DNA of 64,000 nucleotides from JANOZM01 sp031429355 (GCA_031429355.1 JANOZM010000007.1:224907-288906), one strand, 5' to 3'. Shown: positions 53,134 through 62,381, counted from the stretch's first letter. A program made the numbers and translations. Notes: a model not told the origin generated them from the letters alone.

Positions 53134-54615
53134 ATGCAAGAGAATGAATTAATCACTGAATCCTTTGAGCTACTAATTGTTGGTGCTGGCATGTCCGGTT
53201 TATGTATGGGCATTCAAGCCAAATTAGCAGGAATACATAATTTCGTCATTTTGGAAAAATCATCCGACCTAGGCGGCACTTGGCTTAATAACCGATACCC
53301 CGGCGCACACTGCGATGTGCCCTCGCATTTGTACAGTTTTTCTTTTGCACCCAAAGGTGATTGGCTGCAAAAATTTGCAAGTGCCACAGAAATCCACGCC
53401 TACATGCACGAATGTGCGGAGCGATATGATCTTAAAAAACACTTTCGTTTTAACACGGCGATTTCTCGAGCTCGCTTTCATGAGGGGAACCATGCATGGC
53501 GCGTTACCACAGCAAATGGGCAAACGCTAAACGCAAAATTTCTTACCCTGAGCACGGCACCACTAAACGAACCAAACATGCCAGATATTCCTGGATTCGA
53601 TTCATTCGCCCAGCCAATTTTTCACACGGCGCAATGGCCAAGTTCTATTGATTTGAAGGACAAGCATGTTGGTATTATTGGCAGCGCGGCTAGCGCAGTG
53701 CAAGTTATTCCTCATCTAGCAGCTACGGCTGCAACCGTCACTGTTTATCAACGCACCCCAAATTGGATTTTGCCCAGAGGCAATAAAGTGTACGGCACGG
53801 CAAAATTAACCTTGTTCAAACGCCCAATTTTTCGATCGCTATATCGCGGATTTTTATTTTGCTTACATGAAACAAATCGCCTTGGTTTTAGCAAGGGTTC
53901 AGCCGTTGCAGACTTATGCGCAAAAATGGCGTCGACATTGGCAAAACGACATTTAAAGGCGCAGATACCCAACGCACAATTAAGAGAAAAACTAACTCCT
54001 CAATACAATTTCGGCTGCAAACGCGTGTTGATCAGTGATGATTTTTATCCAAGTCTTAACCGCCCAAATGTTAACGTTGTTGTGGATAAAATTGTACGTA
54101 TTGATAAAAGTGGAATTACGACCGACAGCGATCAACGTTTCACGCACGACATCATTGTTTGTGCCACCGGGTTTGAGCTCGATCATCTTGCACGCACAGT
54201 TGACGTGCAAGGACTAAGCGGGATTACTTTGCAGCAAGCGTTTAAAGACGGGCCGCAGGCTTACCTAGGCACAGTGATCCGCGATATGCCCAATCTTTTT
54301 ATGTTGCTTGGCCCCAATACCGCAACGGGTCATACGTCTACGCTGCTGTACATTGAAGCGCAAGTAAAACTGAGTTTGCGTCTGATCCAAGAACTCGTCA
54401 AATCAGGAAAATCACAGTTGGTTGTTAAGCCGTCCGTTTTTGAACAATATGATCAGCAATTGCAGGCACGCTTTGCTCAAACATCTTGGTCTGGATCGTG
54501 TTTAAGTTGGTATAAAACGGCTTCGGGACGTAATATTGCTATCTGGCCGGGATCGACACGCCAATTCTGGAAAACGCTCGACGCTGCGACACTTGATGAC
54601 TTTGAAGTAGCGTAA
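53134..54615 (+). CDS. Flavin-dependent monooxygenase, Baeyer-Villiger-like
   Basis: About 493 residues with two Rossmann motifs (LIVGAGMSGLCMGIQAKLAG; GIIGSAASAVQVIPHLA), the GGTWLNNRYPGAHCDVPS stretch of BVMOs and the fingerprint FAQPIFHTAQWP. The consensus is FxGxxxHxxxW, so Gly is replaced by Gln at the third position. The substrate may be a ketone or steroid-like compound. ATG at 53134 preferred over the TTG six codons upstream. No lactonase adjoins it. Confidence 0.88.
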   Translation: MQENELITESFELLIVGAGMSGLCMGIQAKLAGIHNFVILEKSSDLGGTWLNNRYPGAHCDVPSHLYSFSFAPKGDWLQKFASATEIHAYMHECAERYDLKKHFRFNTAISRARFHEGNHAWRVTTANGQTLNAKFLTLSTAPLNEPNMPDIPGFDSFAQPIFHTAQWPSSIDLKDKHVGIIGSAASAVQVIPHLAATAATVTVYQRTPNWILPRGNKVYGTAKLTLFKRPIFRSLYRGFLFCLHETNRLGFSKGSAVADLCAKMASTLAKRHLKAQIPNAQLREKLTPQYNFGCKRVLISDDFYPSLNRPNVNVVVDKIVRIDKSGITTDSDQRFTHDIIVCATGFELDHLARTVDVQGLSGITLQQAFKDGPQAYLGTVIRDMPNLFMLLGPNTATGHTSTLLYIEAQVKLSLRLIQELVKSGKSQLVVKPSVFEQYDQQLQARFAQTSWSGSCLSWYKTASGRNIAIWPGSTRQFWKTLDAATLDDFEVA

Positions 54616-54690
54616 AATCCGAACGCATCAGCTCACCGGTGACACTAACCTTAAAGAGTGGGTTGCAAATTCAAATAACGGGACGAGACT

Positions 54691-55119
54691 ATGTATAAAC
54701 AATTCAAATCAGTAGCAACCGCCGCAATTGCAGTCGCTTTAGCCTTGGGAATGGTTGGATGCGCTCAGATGGCCCCTGCACCAGCAGAAAAACGCGTTTT
54801 TTTCGTAGAACCCGCCGACGGCGCAACTGTGGGTACCAAGTTTAAAGTTAAGTTCGGCGTTGCGGGCATGGAGGTAAAGCCTGCTGGCGACGAAACACCT
54901 AACAGTGGCCATCACCATGTTTTGGTTAACTTAGATTCGATCACTGCCGGTGAAACCATTCCGTTTACCGAAAAACATATTCACTTTGGCAAAGGTCAGA
55001 CCGAAGCCGAATTAACTTTAGCGCCCGGTCGCTACAAGTTAACGATGCAATTTGCCGATAAAAATCATGGCTCGTACGGCAAAGCTATGTCGCAAACCAT
55101 TACCGTTACCGTCCAATAA
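54691..55119 (+). CDS. DUF4399 lipoprotein
   Basis: 142 residues with a lipoprotein signal (lipobox GMVGC, Cys24) and a DUF4399 domain: RVFFVEPADGATVGTKFKVKFGVAGM, SGHHHVLVN and LAPGRYKLTMQFADKNHGSYG. The His cluster may bind metal; function is unknown. It is followed after eight bases by a cytochrome c gene, an arrangement suggesting an envelope redox role (inference). Confidence 0.87.
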   Translation: MYKQFKSVATAAIAVALALGMVGCAQMAPAPAEKRVFFVEPADGATVGTKFKVKFGVAGMEVKPAGDETPNSGHHHVLVNLDSITAGETIPFTEKHIHFGKGQTEAELTLAPGRYKLTMQFADKNHGSYGKAMSQTITVTVQ

Positions 55120-55127
55120 GGCTTGCG

Positions 55128-55466
55128 ATGAAACGAGCCATTAGTTCTTTTGTAATTACCACGGTTACAGCGATTGCTGGGCTTTCAAACCCAGTCTTTG
55201 CACAAGAAAAACCAGCGATACCAGCCGCGTTCGAAACGCGTTTTTGCGAAGCATGTCATGCAATCGACAAAAAAATGGTCGGACCAGCGTTGAAAGATAT
55301 TGCACTAAAGTACAAAGACAAAGCGGATGCGGTCGAGTACCTGAAGTCCAAAATCAAAAACGGCGGCCAAGGCGTCTGGGGGAACATTCCGATGCCGGCA
55401 AGTGCAAGCGCCACTGATACAGAAATAGCCGAACTGACCGCTTGGATTTTAAAAATCGGAAATTAA
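55128..55466 (+). CDS. Class I cytochrome c (c551/c552-like)
   Basis: 112 residues with a signal peptide ending FAQEKP, haem site CEACH, MVGPALKDIALKY and the axial-Met loop IPMPAS, ending in a helix EIAELTAWILKIG. A soluble periplasmic electron carrier. Co-transcribed with the DUF4399 gene and followed by a hairpin terminator. Confidence 0.93.
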   Translation: MKRAISSFVITTVTAIAGLSNPVFAQEKPAIPAAFETRFCEACHAIDKKMVGPALKDIALKYKDKADAVEYLKSKIKNGGQGVWGNIPMPASASATDTEIAELTAWILKIGN

Positions 55467-55479
55467 GAGCACTCACTTC

Positions 55480-55515
55480 AAAACCGGCGATGGAAATGTC
55501 CATCCACCGGTTTTT
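55480..55515 (+). terminator. Intrinsic terminator after cytochrome c
   Basis: Outer arms AAAACCGG / CCGGTTTT with an inner stem ATGGA-AATG-TCCAT, followed by a T run. Small bulges separate the two stems. Confidence 0.75.
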
Positions 55516-55609
55516 GTAGGTGAAACCCGTCGTGTCGTTTTGCAAAACCACCCTAGGGCGTGAGTGCGTTTGCAGTATATTAGGCCAAAATTTAACTAGC
55601 GATTTATAT

Positions 55610-56308
55610 ATGGAACTTACACTTTTCTCGGGCGCATGGTGGTGGGCCTTTGCTTCGATCATTGGCGCAAATATTATCTTATCGGGCGACAATGCGGTGG
55701 TGATTGCAATGGCGGCTCGAAAGTTACCCGAAAAGCAACGTCAAAAAGCCGTGCTTTTTGGTTCAGCTGCTGCCATCGTTCTAAGGATTCTACTGACGCT
55801 AGTTGCAGTGCAATTGTTGCAATATCCCTACCTAAAATTAGTCGGTGCGATTTTATTAGTCTACATTGGCGTACAGCTGCTCACTGACAGCGGTGACGAA
55901 AGTGAGGCAGACAATGGCAAAGGTAAAGATGGCATGTTCGCCGCTGTCCGCACTATTTTAATCGCTGATTTAGTCATGAGTTTAGACAACGTTATTGCTG
56001 TTGCTGCGGCTGCTAAAGGAAACACGGCTTTGTTAATCCTCGGATTGGCAGTCAGTATTCCACTGATCGTTTTCGGATCGACACTTCTTATGAAAGTAAT
56101 GGACCGATTTCCAATTATTATCCCCATGGGCGCCGCACTATTGGGCTTCTTGGCTGGTGAAATGTTTGTCACGGATCCGTCGACCAAAGTGTTTTTTGAA
56201 AAATTGTTGCCAAGCCCGATTATTGCCGGTCTGATAGGCGCCGCGATCGTCGTAGCAATTGGCTTAGCCATCAAAAAAGCGAAGCACGGACCAAAACCTG
56301 TCGCCTAG
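55610..56308 (+). CDS. TerC-family membrane protein (first paralogue)
   Basis: 232 residues with seven or so transmembrane segments and the TerC metal-site motifs ANIILSGDNAVVIAMAAR (SGDNA) and LIADLVMSLDNVIAVAAA (SLDNV). TerC/YjbE proteins export Mn2+ or load metals into exported enzymes. The upstream 143 bp holds a terminator and no riboswitch that I can see. It is followed, after a riboswitch, by a second paralogue. Confidence 0.9.
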   Translation: MELTLFSGAWWWAFASIIGANIILSGDNAVVIAMAARKLPEKQRQKAVLFGSAAAIVLRILLTLVAVQLLQYPYLKLVGAILLVYIGVQLLTDSGDESEADNGKGKDGMFAAVRTILIADLVMSLDNVIAVAAAAKGNTALLILGLAVSIPLIVFGSTLLMKVMDRFPIIIPMGAALLGFLAGEMFVTDPSTKVFFEKLLPSPIIAGLIGAAIVVAIGLAIKKAKHGPKPVA

Positions 56309-56430
56309 TTAGACTGCGCCGCTCTAAAGGACCTTTTAAACCGACTGGCCTGTTTAGAAGGTCAGTCGCCGTTAGTTGAGCCACCGGTTATCCATGACAA
56401 GTTGACAAGCGCATAACCTGATGTTAACTT

Positions 56431-56622
56431 CGGATTTCCTTGGGGAGTAGCTAAAGGTGGCGCGTAGATTTTTACGACGTCCATTCTAGTACGCATCGTC
56501 AATACGGATTGCTCGCAATCTCGGTGCTTACGCGTGAAATGAAGCGATAATTCTCGACCTGCATTGGTCATTAACAGCCGCACGGCTTATCTCGCTCCAC
56601 GTTGGCAAGACCTTGGTATTCG
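56431..56622 (+). promoter_or_regulatory. yybP-ykoY-type (Mn2+) riboswitch
   Basis: The 341-bp gap before the second terC contains the class's hallmark GGGGAGTAGC at 56442-56451, a second conserved loop with CGTCAATACGG (around 56500) and the 3' signature GGCAAGACC at 56604-56612. Outer bases CGGAT (56431-56435) can pair with ATTCG (56618-56622) to close the four-way element. It ends 27 bases before the ATG, so it could act on ribosome access. This class binds Mn2+ and often precedes TerC-family genes such as alx. Confidence 0.8.
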
Positions 56623-56649
56623 TTTTTTCGACAATTCAAGGAAACCCAA

Positions 56650-57339
56650 ATGGAACTATTCAGTCCCGAATTCTGGTCTGCGCTTGGCGCAATTATTTTA
56701 ATCGACCTGGTGCTCGCAGGAGATAACGCGATCGTTATCGCGCTAGCTGCACGAAATCTGCCTCCGGATTTACAAAAGAAGGCAATTTTTTGGGGCACGT
56801 TTGGTGCAATCGCGGTGCGCTCGGCGATGACCATGGTTGTAGTTTGGCTTTTAAACATACCAGGCTTAATGTTGGCTGGTGGCCTTGCATTGCTTTACAT
56901 AGCCGTCACGCTATTAATTCCAGAAAAACAGCAAGAGGAAGGGCACAGCGCAAATACCAATTTTTGGAACGCAATGAAAACTATTGTTGTGGCCGATGCC
57001 TTAATGGGATTAGATAATGTGCTTGGCGTCGCCGGTGCAGCGCAAGGCAACATGATGTTGGTCGTTCTTGGCTTGTTAATCAGCATCCCAATTGTTATCT
57101 TTGGGAGCTCAATTGTTTTAAAACTAATAGAGCGTTTCCCGATCATTATGTACATTGGTGCGGGCGTACTTGGTTTAACTGCAGCAATAATGATTACGAA
57201 AGAACCACTGTTAAAGGGCTTCTTAAACTTAACGGGCTTTTGGATGTATGGCTTTTACGCCCTTTGCATTGCTGGTGTCATTGGTATTGGCCATTATCTT
57301 GCGCAACGCGCTGTGGCTAAAAACCCAACGCTAGGTTAG
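56650..57339 (+). CDS. TerC-family membrane protein behind the riboswitch (second paralogue)
   Basis: 229 residues, multi-pass, with metal-site motifs DLVLAGDNAIVIALAARNLP (AGDNA) and VVADALMGLDNVLGVAGAA (GLDNV). The ATG at 56650 has AAGGAA upstream. Riboswitch control points to Mn2+ homeostasis, probably efflux. The protein is clearly related to the paralogue 340 bp upstream but divergent enough to be an old duplication. Confidence 0.92.
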   Translation: MELFSPEFWSALGAIILIDLVLAGDNAIVIALAARNLPPDLQKKAIFWGTFGAIAVRSAMTMVVVWLLNIPGLMLAGGLALLYIAVTLLIPEKQQEEGHSANTNFWNAMKTIVVADALMGLDNVLGVAGAAQGNMMLVVLGLLISIPIVIFGSSIVLKLIERFPIIMYIGAGVLGLTAAIMITKEPLLKGFLNLTGFWMYGFYALCIAGVIGIGHYLAQRAVAKNPTLG

Positions 57340-57373
57340 TGGGTTTACTGCTCTCAAATTAGCTGCGAGCGAA

Positions 57374-57850
57374 CTAAATCTTTCGAGCTGGCTGACAAGT
57401 GCCCGATTCACAGTCGGGCACTTTTTTTTGCGCGCTGTTTCGAAATAGGCTGGTTTTAAAGACATGCTGAATATTAAATTTAGATAACAACATTCGGTTA
57501 TCCGCAACCCATGGATAAGCGCGAACCAAGACAGGCCGGAGTAAAGTAGAACCCCACAAGCGTGCCATCCACTTCATTTTTGCAATCTCATAGATGATGG
57601 CGAACAAGTCAACGCCTACATACCAGCGGCCAATGGCATCCATCCCGTGGATGCGCTTCATCATTAGTTCGCGACTAATGCCTTGCTTTAGAAACTCAGC
57701 ATCATCGAACTGCGGCGACGAACAATCGACCAAGCAAATTTCATTGAATTGATCGCGTAATTTCAAAGCCGACATTTCTGCGTGGCATAGCGGGCACGAC
57801 GCATCGTAAAAAACGGTAATCGGTAAAGTGGCACTCGATAAAGTATTCAT
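57374..57850 (-). CDS. DCC-family (DUF393) thiol-disulfide-type protein
   Basis: 158 residues with the defining VFYDASCPLCHAEM (DxxCPLC) near the N-terminus and GMDAIGRWYVGVDLFAIIYE, as in YuxK-like DUF393 proteins. A thioredoxin-like role is assumed from the CxxC. The C-terminus (VPDCESGTCQ) is encoded by a sequence that also forms the terminator of the convergent terC transcript. Eight bp downstream of the GbsR-like gene on the same strand. Confidence 0.87.
   Translation of the reverse strand: MNTLSSATLPITVFYDASCPLCHAEMSALKLRDQFNEICLVDCSSPQFDDAEFLKQGISRELMMKRIHGMDAIGRWYVGVDLFAIIYEIAKMKWMARLWGSTLLRPVLVRAYPWVADNRMLLSKFNIQHVFKTSLFRNSAQKKVPDCESGTCQPARKI
57397..57428 (+). terminator. Intrinsic terminator of terC within the convergent coding region
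   Basis: Perfect 10-base stem AAGTGCCCGA / TCGGGCACTT with loop TTCACAG (57397-57423), then a run of T to 57428. On the opposite strand the same bases code for the C-terminus of the DCC protein. Confidence 0.8.
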
Positions 57851-57858
57851 AGATTCGC

Positions 57859-58455
57859 CTAACTTATAAAGTTTTTAATTTTTACGCCCATACGCATAAT
57901 CTTTAGCAATGTTTGTGGCTCGAGCTTGAGCATTTGATCGCCCCAAACTGATAAGGTCGACATCAGTCCTAAAGTATCTTTAACGCGTTTTTGCAAATCA
58001 CGATCCTCACTCGCAAATGCATCCGATTGCGTAATTTGTTTAAGCATTTGCGCGGTAGGATCAAATTCGCGCAACTTACGCTCGCGCACAACCGCTTTAA
58101 ACAATTCCCAAGGGTCTTTGCTTGTCTCAAAGTGATCGCGACGATCATCGCGCAAGTGCATCACTTTCACTAAGTCCCAGCTCTGAAGCTCTTTTAAACT
58201 GTTACTAACGTTAGAACGGGCGACGCGCAGGTATTCGGCAATATCTTCTGCGGGCAAGGGACGTCCCAATACAAAAAGTAAGCCGTGAATTTGGCCAACG
58301 GTGCGATTAACGCCCCATTTCGAGCCCATTTCACCCCAATGCAAAACGAACCGTTCAATTGTTTCGCTTAAAACTAGAGATTGGCTACCGGCCGGTTTTG
58401 AATAAGAAACTGAATCGCCACTAGGGGCCGGAAGGGAATTTGAAAGAGTATTCAT
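57859..58455 (-). CDS. GbsR/MarR-type transcriptional regulator
   Basis: About 198 residues. A winged helix (WGVNRTVGQIHGLLFVLGRPLPAEDIAEYLRVARSNVSNSLKELQSWDLV) is followed by DDRRDHFETSKDPWELFKAVV, typical of GbsR-like proteins. AAGGA precedes the ATG at 58455. It heads a unit with the DCC protein and is divergent from the NDUFA9-like gene (140 bp apart). Ligand unknown. Confidence 0.88.
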   Translation of the reverse strand: MNTLSNSLPAPSGDSVSYSKPAGSQSLVLSETIERFVLHWGEMGSKWGVNRTVGQIHGLLFVLGRPLPAEDIAEYLRVARSNVSNSLKELQSWDLVKVMHLRDDRRDHFETSKDPWELFKAVVRERKLREFDPTAQMLKQITQSDAFASEDRDLQKRVKDTLGLMSTLSVWGDQMLKLEPQTLLKIMRMGVKIKNFIS

Positions 58456-58594
58456 TGGGTTTTTCCTTTCTTTTTGTACAGTTGATGCATTTAGCGCTTG
58501 ATTTAATAATGCGCCCATCATATATTTCTGTCAAGACAGAAATTACAGAAATTAGCAAAATTTCAGTGTTCACACTCAAACGCAAAAAGGGTTT

Positions 58595-59527
58595 ATGCGT
58601 ACTCTTGTTTTAGGTGGTGCAGGGTTTATTGGCCGTAATGTTGTTCAGGCCTGTCTAGCCAAACAGATGCAAGTTACAGTAGCTGGCCGCTCGGTTAACA
58701 GCGCAAAACGAAAGTTAGGCCCACTAGCAGAACAATGTTCTGTTGTAAAAATTCAATTTGAAAATCACTTACAAGCTAGCGATTGGGTTACGGTTATAGC
58801 CGGATTTGATGCTGTTATTAACTGTGTTGGCATCCTAAGGCCCCGCCCTAACGAACCATACGAAGCCATCTACGTAAGCGCCCCCACAGCACTTGCACGC
58901 GCTTGCCGAATTGCATCTTCTAGCCAAGAACGATTAAATAACCCCATACGATTTATTCATGTCACAGCGCTGGGCTTAAAACCAGATGCCCACAGTGGTT
59001 TTAATACCTGTAAATACCGATCTGAGCTTAGCGTACAAAATGTTGCTAACGAAGTAATGCCCGAAGGCAAACTAGATTATTCGATTGTCCGCCCTTCTAT
59101 TTTGGATGGTGAAGGGGGCTTTGGCGCGGTGTGGTTACGTCGCGTAGCGAATTGGCCGATTCACTTTATTCCTAGTAGCGCCCGAGGCATGCTTGCACCG
59201 CTATTGGTTAGCGAACTGGGAATCGCCATTGCTAATTTATCCGGACTTCATCAACGCGACGATTTACGAATAGTCGATTGTGGCGGGCCAAAATTAGTCT
59301 CGATGCCGGAGTATCTTTTGCAGTTGCGCTCGAACGCAAAGTTGCCAACCTTAAGGCTGCCAATACCACAATGGTTGGCACGTCCAGTTAGCCATTTTTT
59401 TGATTTGATTCATTTTTCACCGTTATCGTTTGGGCACTTAGAGTTAATGACTACCGACAATAAACCGCAAATCAATCGAATGAAGGAATTACTGGGACGA
59501 GAACCTAGTCCGGTGGGAGTGCAATGA
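58595..59527 (+). CDS. NAD-dependent epimerase/dehydratase, NDUFA9-like
   Basis: 310 residues. N-terminal Rossmann motif LVLGGAGFIGRNVVQACLAKQMQVTVAGR, then VINCVGILRP, IRFIHVTALGLKPDAHSGFNTCKYRSE and YSIVRPSILDG. This resembles complex I NDUFA9-type atypical SDRs found as free proteins in proteobacteria. The canonical YxxxK is changed to CKYRSE in this region. Function unknown. Confidence 0.87.
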   Translation: MRTLVLGGAGFIGRNVVQACLAKQMQVTVAGRSVNSAKRKLGPLAEQCSVVKIQFENHLQASDWVTVIAGFDAVINCVGILRPRPNEPYEAIYVSAPTALARACRIASSSQERLNNPIRFIHVTALGLKPDAHSGFNTCKYRSELSVQNVANEVMPEGKLDYSIVRPSILDGEGGFGAVWLRRVANWPIHFIPSSARGMLAPLLVSELGIAIANLSGLHQRDDLRIVDCGGPKLVSMPEYLLQLRSNAKLPTLRLPIPQWLARPVSHFFDLIHFSPLSFGHLELMTTDNKPQINRMKELLGREPSPVGVQ

Positions 59528-59620
59528 AATTTTTACGATATAACTCATTGTGCATCACGACTCACGTAGCATCACAACTCATTCCGCATCTCAACTTATT
59601 TAACATCACAAAGGATCTAG

Positions 59621-60505
59621 CTAGTTACCCGCTTTACGCGCCGCAATTGCAGCCACCATCTTAGGCACATAGGCATCGCCATGGCCCGCTTGCACTGCCA
59701 ACTCAAGGCTGCCTTTTATAGCATTTGCAATCGCTCGATCAGCACCAATATCGTTCGCCATATTGTTGTAGTAAGTCAGATCTTTCATAGCGTTGGCAAT
59801 AGAGAATTTAAGGCTATCGGCATCACCCGACAAAATAAACGGCTTCATTCTTTCTAAGGCAACGCCACCACCGCCACCCTTGGCTAGTACATCAATAAAA
59901 GTTTGCGCCGACACGCCACTCAGTTGCGCGCAAGCTGCGGCTTCGGCAATTAAACTAGCGGTACCTAATGAAACGTAGTTGTGTAGCAATTTCATTTGAT
60001 GCCCTGCTCCAACCCCACCGGCATGCACGATATTTTCGGCAAAGCATTTCAGCACTGGCTCTATTTGCGCAAACAACTCGGGGCTAGCACCTACTAGTAA
60101 ATTAAGACGCCCTTCGGCGGCCTCTTTCGCAGTGCGGGTCATTGGCGAATCGATAAAATGCCCACCTGCATTGTTTACCAGCATAGCCATGCGCTGCGTT
60201 GACGACGGAATTGCAGTTGAACAATCAACCACTATCGTGCCCGGCCGCAAGCCCGCTAAAACGCCGTCCGCAGCCAGTAACACTTGCTCCACCTGAGGGG
60301 TGCCCGTCACACACAGAAAAACAATATCTACATTGCGAACCAATTCGCTAGCAGTTTTCGCAGTGCTAGCACCTTGGCCAAGAAGTAAATCGAGTGGTTG
60401 ATTCCCGACATGCTCCAACACGGTTAACTGATGCCCATGCTTGAGCAAATTCATGGCAATGCCATGACCCATCAAACCAGCACCGATTAATCCAATTTTT
60501 TTCAT
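59621..60505 (-). CDS. 3-hydroxyisobutyrate dehydrogenase-family oxidoreductase
   Basis: About 294 residues with the NAD(P) motif IGLIGAGLMGHGIAMNLLKHG, VDCSTAIPSSTQRMA, DSPMTRTAKEAAEGRLNLLVG and catalytic Lys in GAGHQMKLLHNYV. Family members reduce or oxidise tartronate semialdehyde, 3-hydroxyisobutyrate or similar beta-hydroxyacids. Start set at the ATG at 60505, where the Rossmann fold begins; the 42 codons upstream have no homology signal. It lies 59 bp after the Mrp gene. Confidence 0.9.
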   Translation of the reverse strand: MKKIGLIGAGLMGHGIAMNLLKHGHQLTVLEHVGNQPLDLLLGQGASTAKTASELVRNVDIVFLCVTGTPQVEQVLLAADGVLAGLRPGTIVVDCSTAIPSSTQRMAMLVNNAGGHFIDSPMTRTAKEAAEGRLNLLVGASPELFAQIEPVLKCFAENIVHAGGVGAGHQMKLLHNYVSLGTASLIAEAAACAQLSGVSAQTFIDVLAKGGGGGVALERMKPFILSGDADSLKFSIANAMKDLTYYNNMANDIGADRAIANAIKGSLELAVQAGHGDAYVPKMVAAIAARKAGN

Positions 60506-60563
60506 TACGCAAATTCCCGAGTAAAGAATTTCAACCTGTCTTTGTTGTTCGTAGAATTTATAA

Positions 60564-61679
60564 CTACGTTGTCTTCGAAATACTAATTGTTGGAAATTTC
60601 GGTCCGCTATCTTGGCTAATTGTGGTGGCAATTTTTAACGTAGCGCGGCGCGCGATGTCGCCATATAGCAAGGCAGCAGCGCTATTTGGTTCTGCAACGA
60701 CCGTTGGTTTGCCACTGCCAGCTTGCAAGCGAATATTGATATCCAGCGGCAATGAACCCAAACAAGAAACACCTAATTCTTCGGCCATTTTTCGCCCACC
60801 GTCTTGACCAAAAATATGCTCGGTATGGCCACAATTAGAGCAAACATGTACAGCCATGTTTTCGACTAAACCCAAAATCGGGATACCAACTTTTTCAAAC
60901 ATACGCACACCTTTGCGCGCATCTATTAAAGCGATATCTTGCGGCGTCGTCACAATGAGGGCCCCGCTTACGGCAATTTTTTGCGCGAGTGTTAATTGAA
61001 TATCGCCGGTGCCTGGTGGCATATCAATAATTAAATAATCTAACGCCTGCCAGTTGGTTTGAGTAATTAATTGTTCGAGCGCGCTGCTAGCCATCGGTCC
61101 GCGCCAAACCATAGCTTGGTCGTCACTGACCATAAAGCCAATCGAATTGATTTGTAAACCATGATTACGCTTTGGCTCCATTAATTTGCCATCAAGCGTT
61201 TCTGGACGACCCGAAGTGCCAGTCATCATCGGTTGGCTGGGGCCGTAAATATCCGCATCTAACAAGCCAACAGTGGCACCCTCTGCGATTAATGCCAAAG
61301 CAATGTTTACTGCGGTGGTACTTTTACCAACGCCACCTTTGCCCGAAGCAACAGCAATTACATTTTTAATGTTGGGGATAACTTTGCCAGAGCCGGTTGC
61401 GGCATGGCTCGCAATTTTAGTTTGAATTGTTACCGTAACGTCGCTCACGCCTTCAATCGCTTGAACTAAGGTTTTAATTTCTTGGGTTAAGGCCGCGTGT
61501 TTAGTTTGGGCCGGATAATTAAATTCGAGATCGACAAAAACGCTCGCACCTTGGGTTCGAACTTCTTTAACTAAAGCTGCATCAATAATGTTCGGCGCAG
61601 AGCCATTAATCGACTGATCGGGATGTGCAATGTTAGACAACGCTGCATAAATTATTTCGGTGTTTAAGTTATTACTCAT
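60564..61679 (-). CDS. apbC: Mrp/ApbC-family iron-sulfur cluster carrier ATPase
   Basis: An N-terminal MIP18-like domain (about 1-95) precedes a ParA-like P-loop NTPase with the deviant Walker A VASGKGGVGKSTTAVN, switch motif IDMPPGTGDIQLTL and the Fe-S site CSNCGH (CxxC). Such proteins bind and pass on [4Fe-4S] clusters. ATG at 61679 or GTG five codons earlier. Usual length. Confidence 0.94.
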   Translation of the reverse strand: MSNNLNTEIIYAALSNIAHPDQSINGSAPNIIDAALVKEVRTQGASVFVDLEFNYPAQTKHAALTQEIKTLVQAIEGVSDVTVTIQTKIASHAATGSGKVIPNIKNVIAVASGKGGVGKSTTAVNIALALIAEGATVGLLDADIYGPSQPMMTGTSGRPETLDGKLMEPKRNHGLQINSIGFMVSDDQAMVWRGPMASSALEQLITQTNWQALDYLIIDMPPGTGDIQLTLAQKIAVSGALIVTTPQDIALIDARKGVRMFEKVGIPILGLVENMAVHVCSNCGHTEHIFGQDGGRKMAEELGVSCLGSLPLDINIRLQAGSGKPTVVAEPNSAAALLYGDIARRATLKIATTISQDSGPKFPTISISKTT

Positions 61680-61730
61680 AGTGCTATTGCTCACGCCTGT
61701 AGGACTTTTGTTAAAGGAAAGTTTAGGGAC

Positions 61731-62381
61731 TTAACTGCTTGGTTTATTCGTAATGCGTTTTACGGCTGCACTGAGGCGCTCGGAGACTGTTTCGGCATCA
61801 TCGCAATTGGCATTAAGATCGGTAATTAAGCCGTCTTTTACGCCGTAAATCCAACCGTGTACGGTAACTTTTTGACCACGGTACCAAGCGTCTTGAAGCA
61901 CGCTGGTTCGGCACAAATTTTGTACTTGGCTCAGTACGTTTAATTCGCATAACCTGTCGTGCCGTTCGCTTTTTAAAACTTTGCCAAGATAAATTTCGTT
62001 TTGTTCGGCAACGTCTTGAACATGACGCAACCAATTGTCAGCCAAGCCAACTCGTGTTCCGTTTAACGCTGCATGAACCCCGGAACAACCATAATGACCA
62101 CAAATAATTACGTGTTCTATTTTGATGACATCAACGGCGAATTGGAGGACGCTTAGGCAATTTAAATCGGTGTGTACCACCACATTTGCAATATTGCGAT
62201 GTACGAACACTTCGCCGGGTTCTAGGCCCGTAATTTGATTGGCGGGAACTCGGCTATCGGAACAACCTATCCATAAATATTTGGGCGCTTGTTGACTAGA
62301 TAGTCTCGAAAAAAACTCGGGATCTTCTTTTAATCGTTGTGCGACCCAATTTCGATTGTTTTCTAATAGGCGTTGCGGCAT
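61731..62381 (-). CDS. can: Beta-class carbonic anhydrase
   Basis: 216 residues with zinc ligands in WIGCSDSRV (Cys and Asp-Arg dyad) and VIICGHYGCSGV (His, Cys), plus NIANVVVHTD. It interconverts CO2 and bicarbonate in the cytosol. Standard length and arrangement (Can/CynT group). Downstream of it lies the Mrp gene on the same strand. Confidence 0.95.
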   Translation of the reverse strand: MPQRLLENNRNWVAQRLKEDPEFFSRLSSQQAPKYLWIGCSDSRVPANQITGLEPGEVFVHRNIANVVVHTDLNCLSVLQFAVDVIKIEHVIICGHYGCSGVHAALNGTRVGLADNWLRHVQDVAEQNEIYLGKVLKSERHDRLCELNVLSQVQNLCRTSVLQDAWYRGQKVTVHGWIYGVKDGLITDLNANCDDAETVSERLSAAVKRITNKPSS

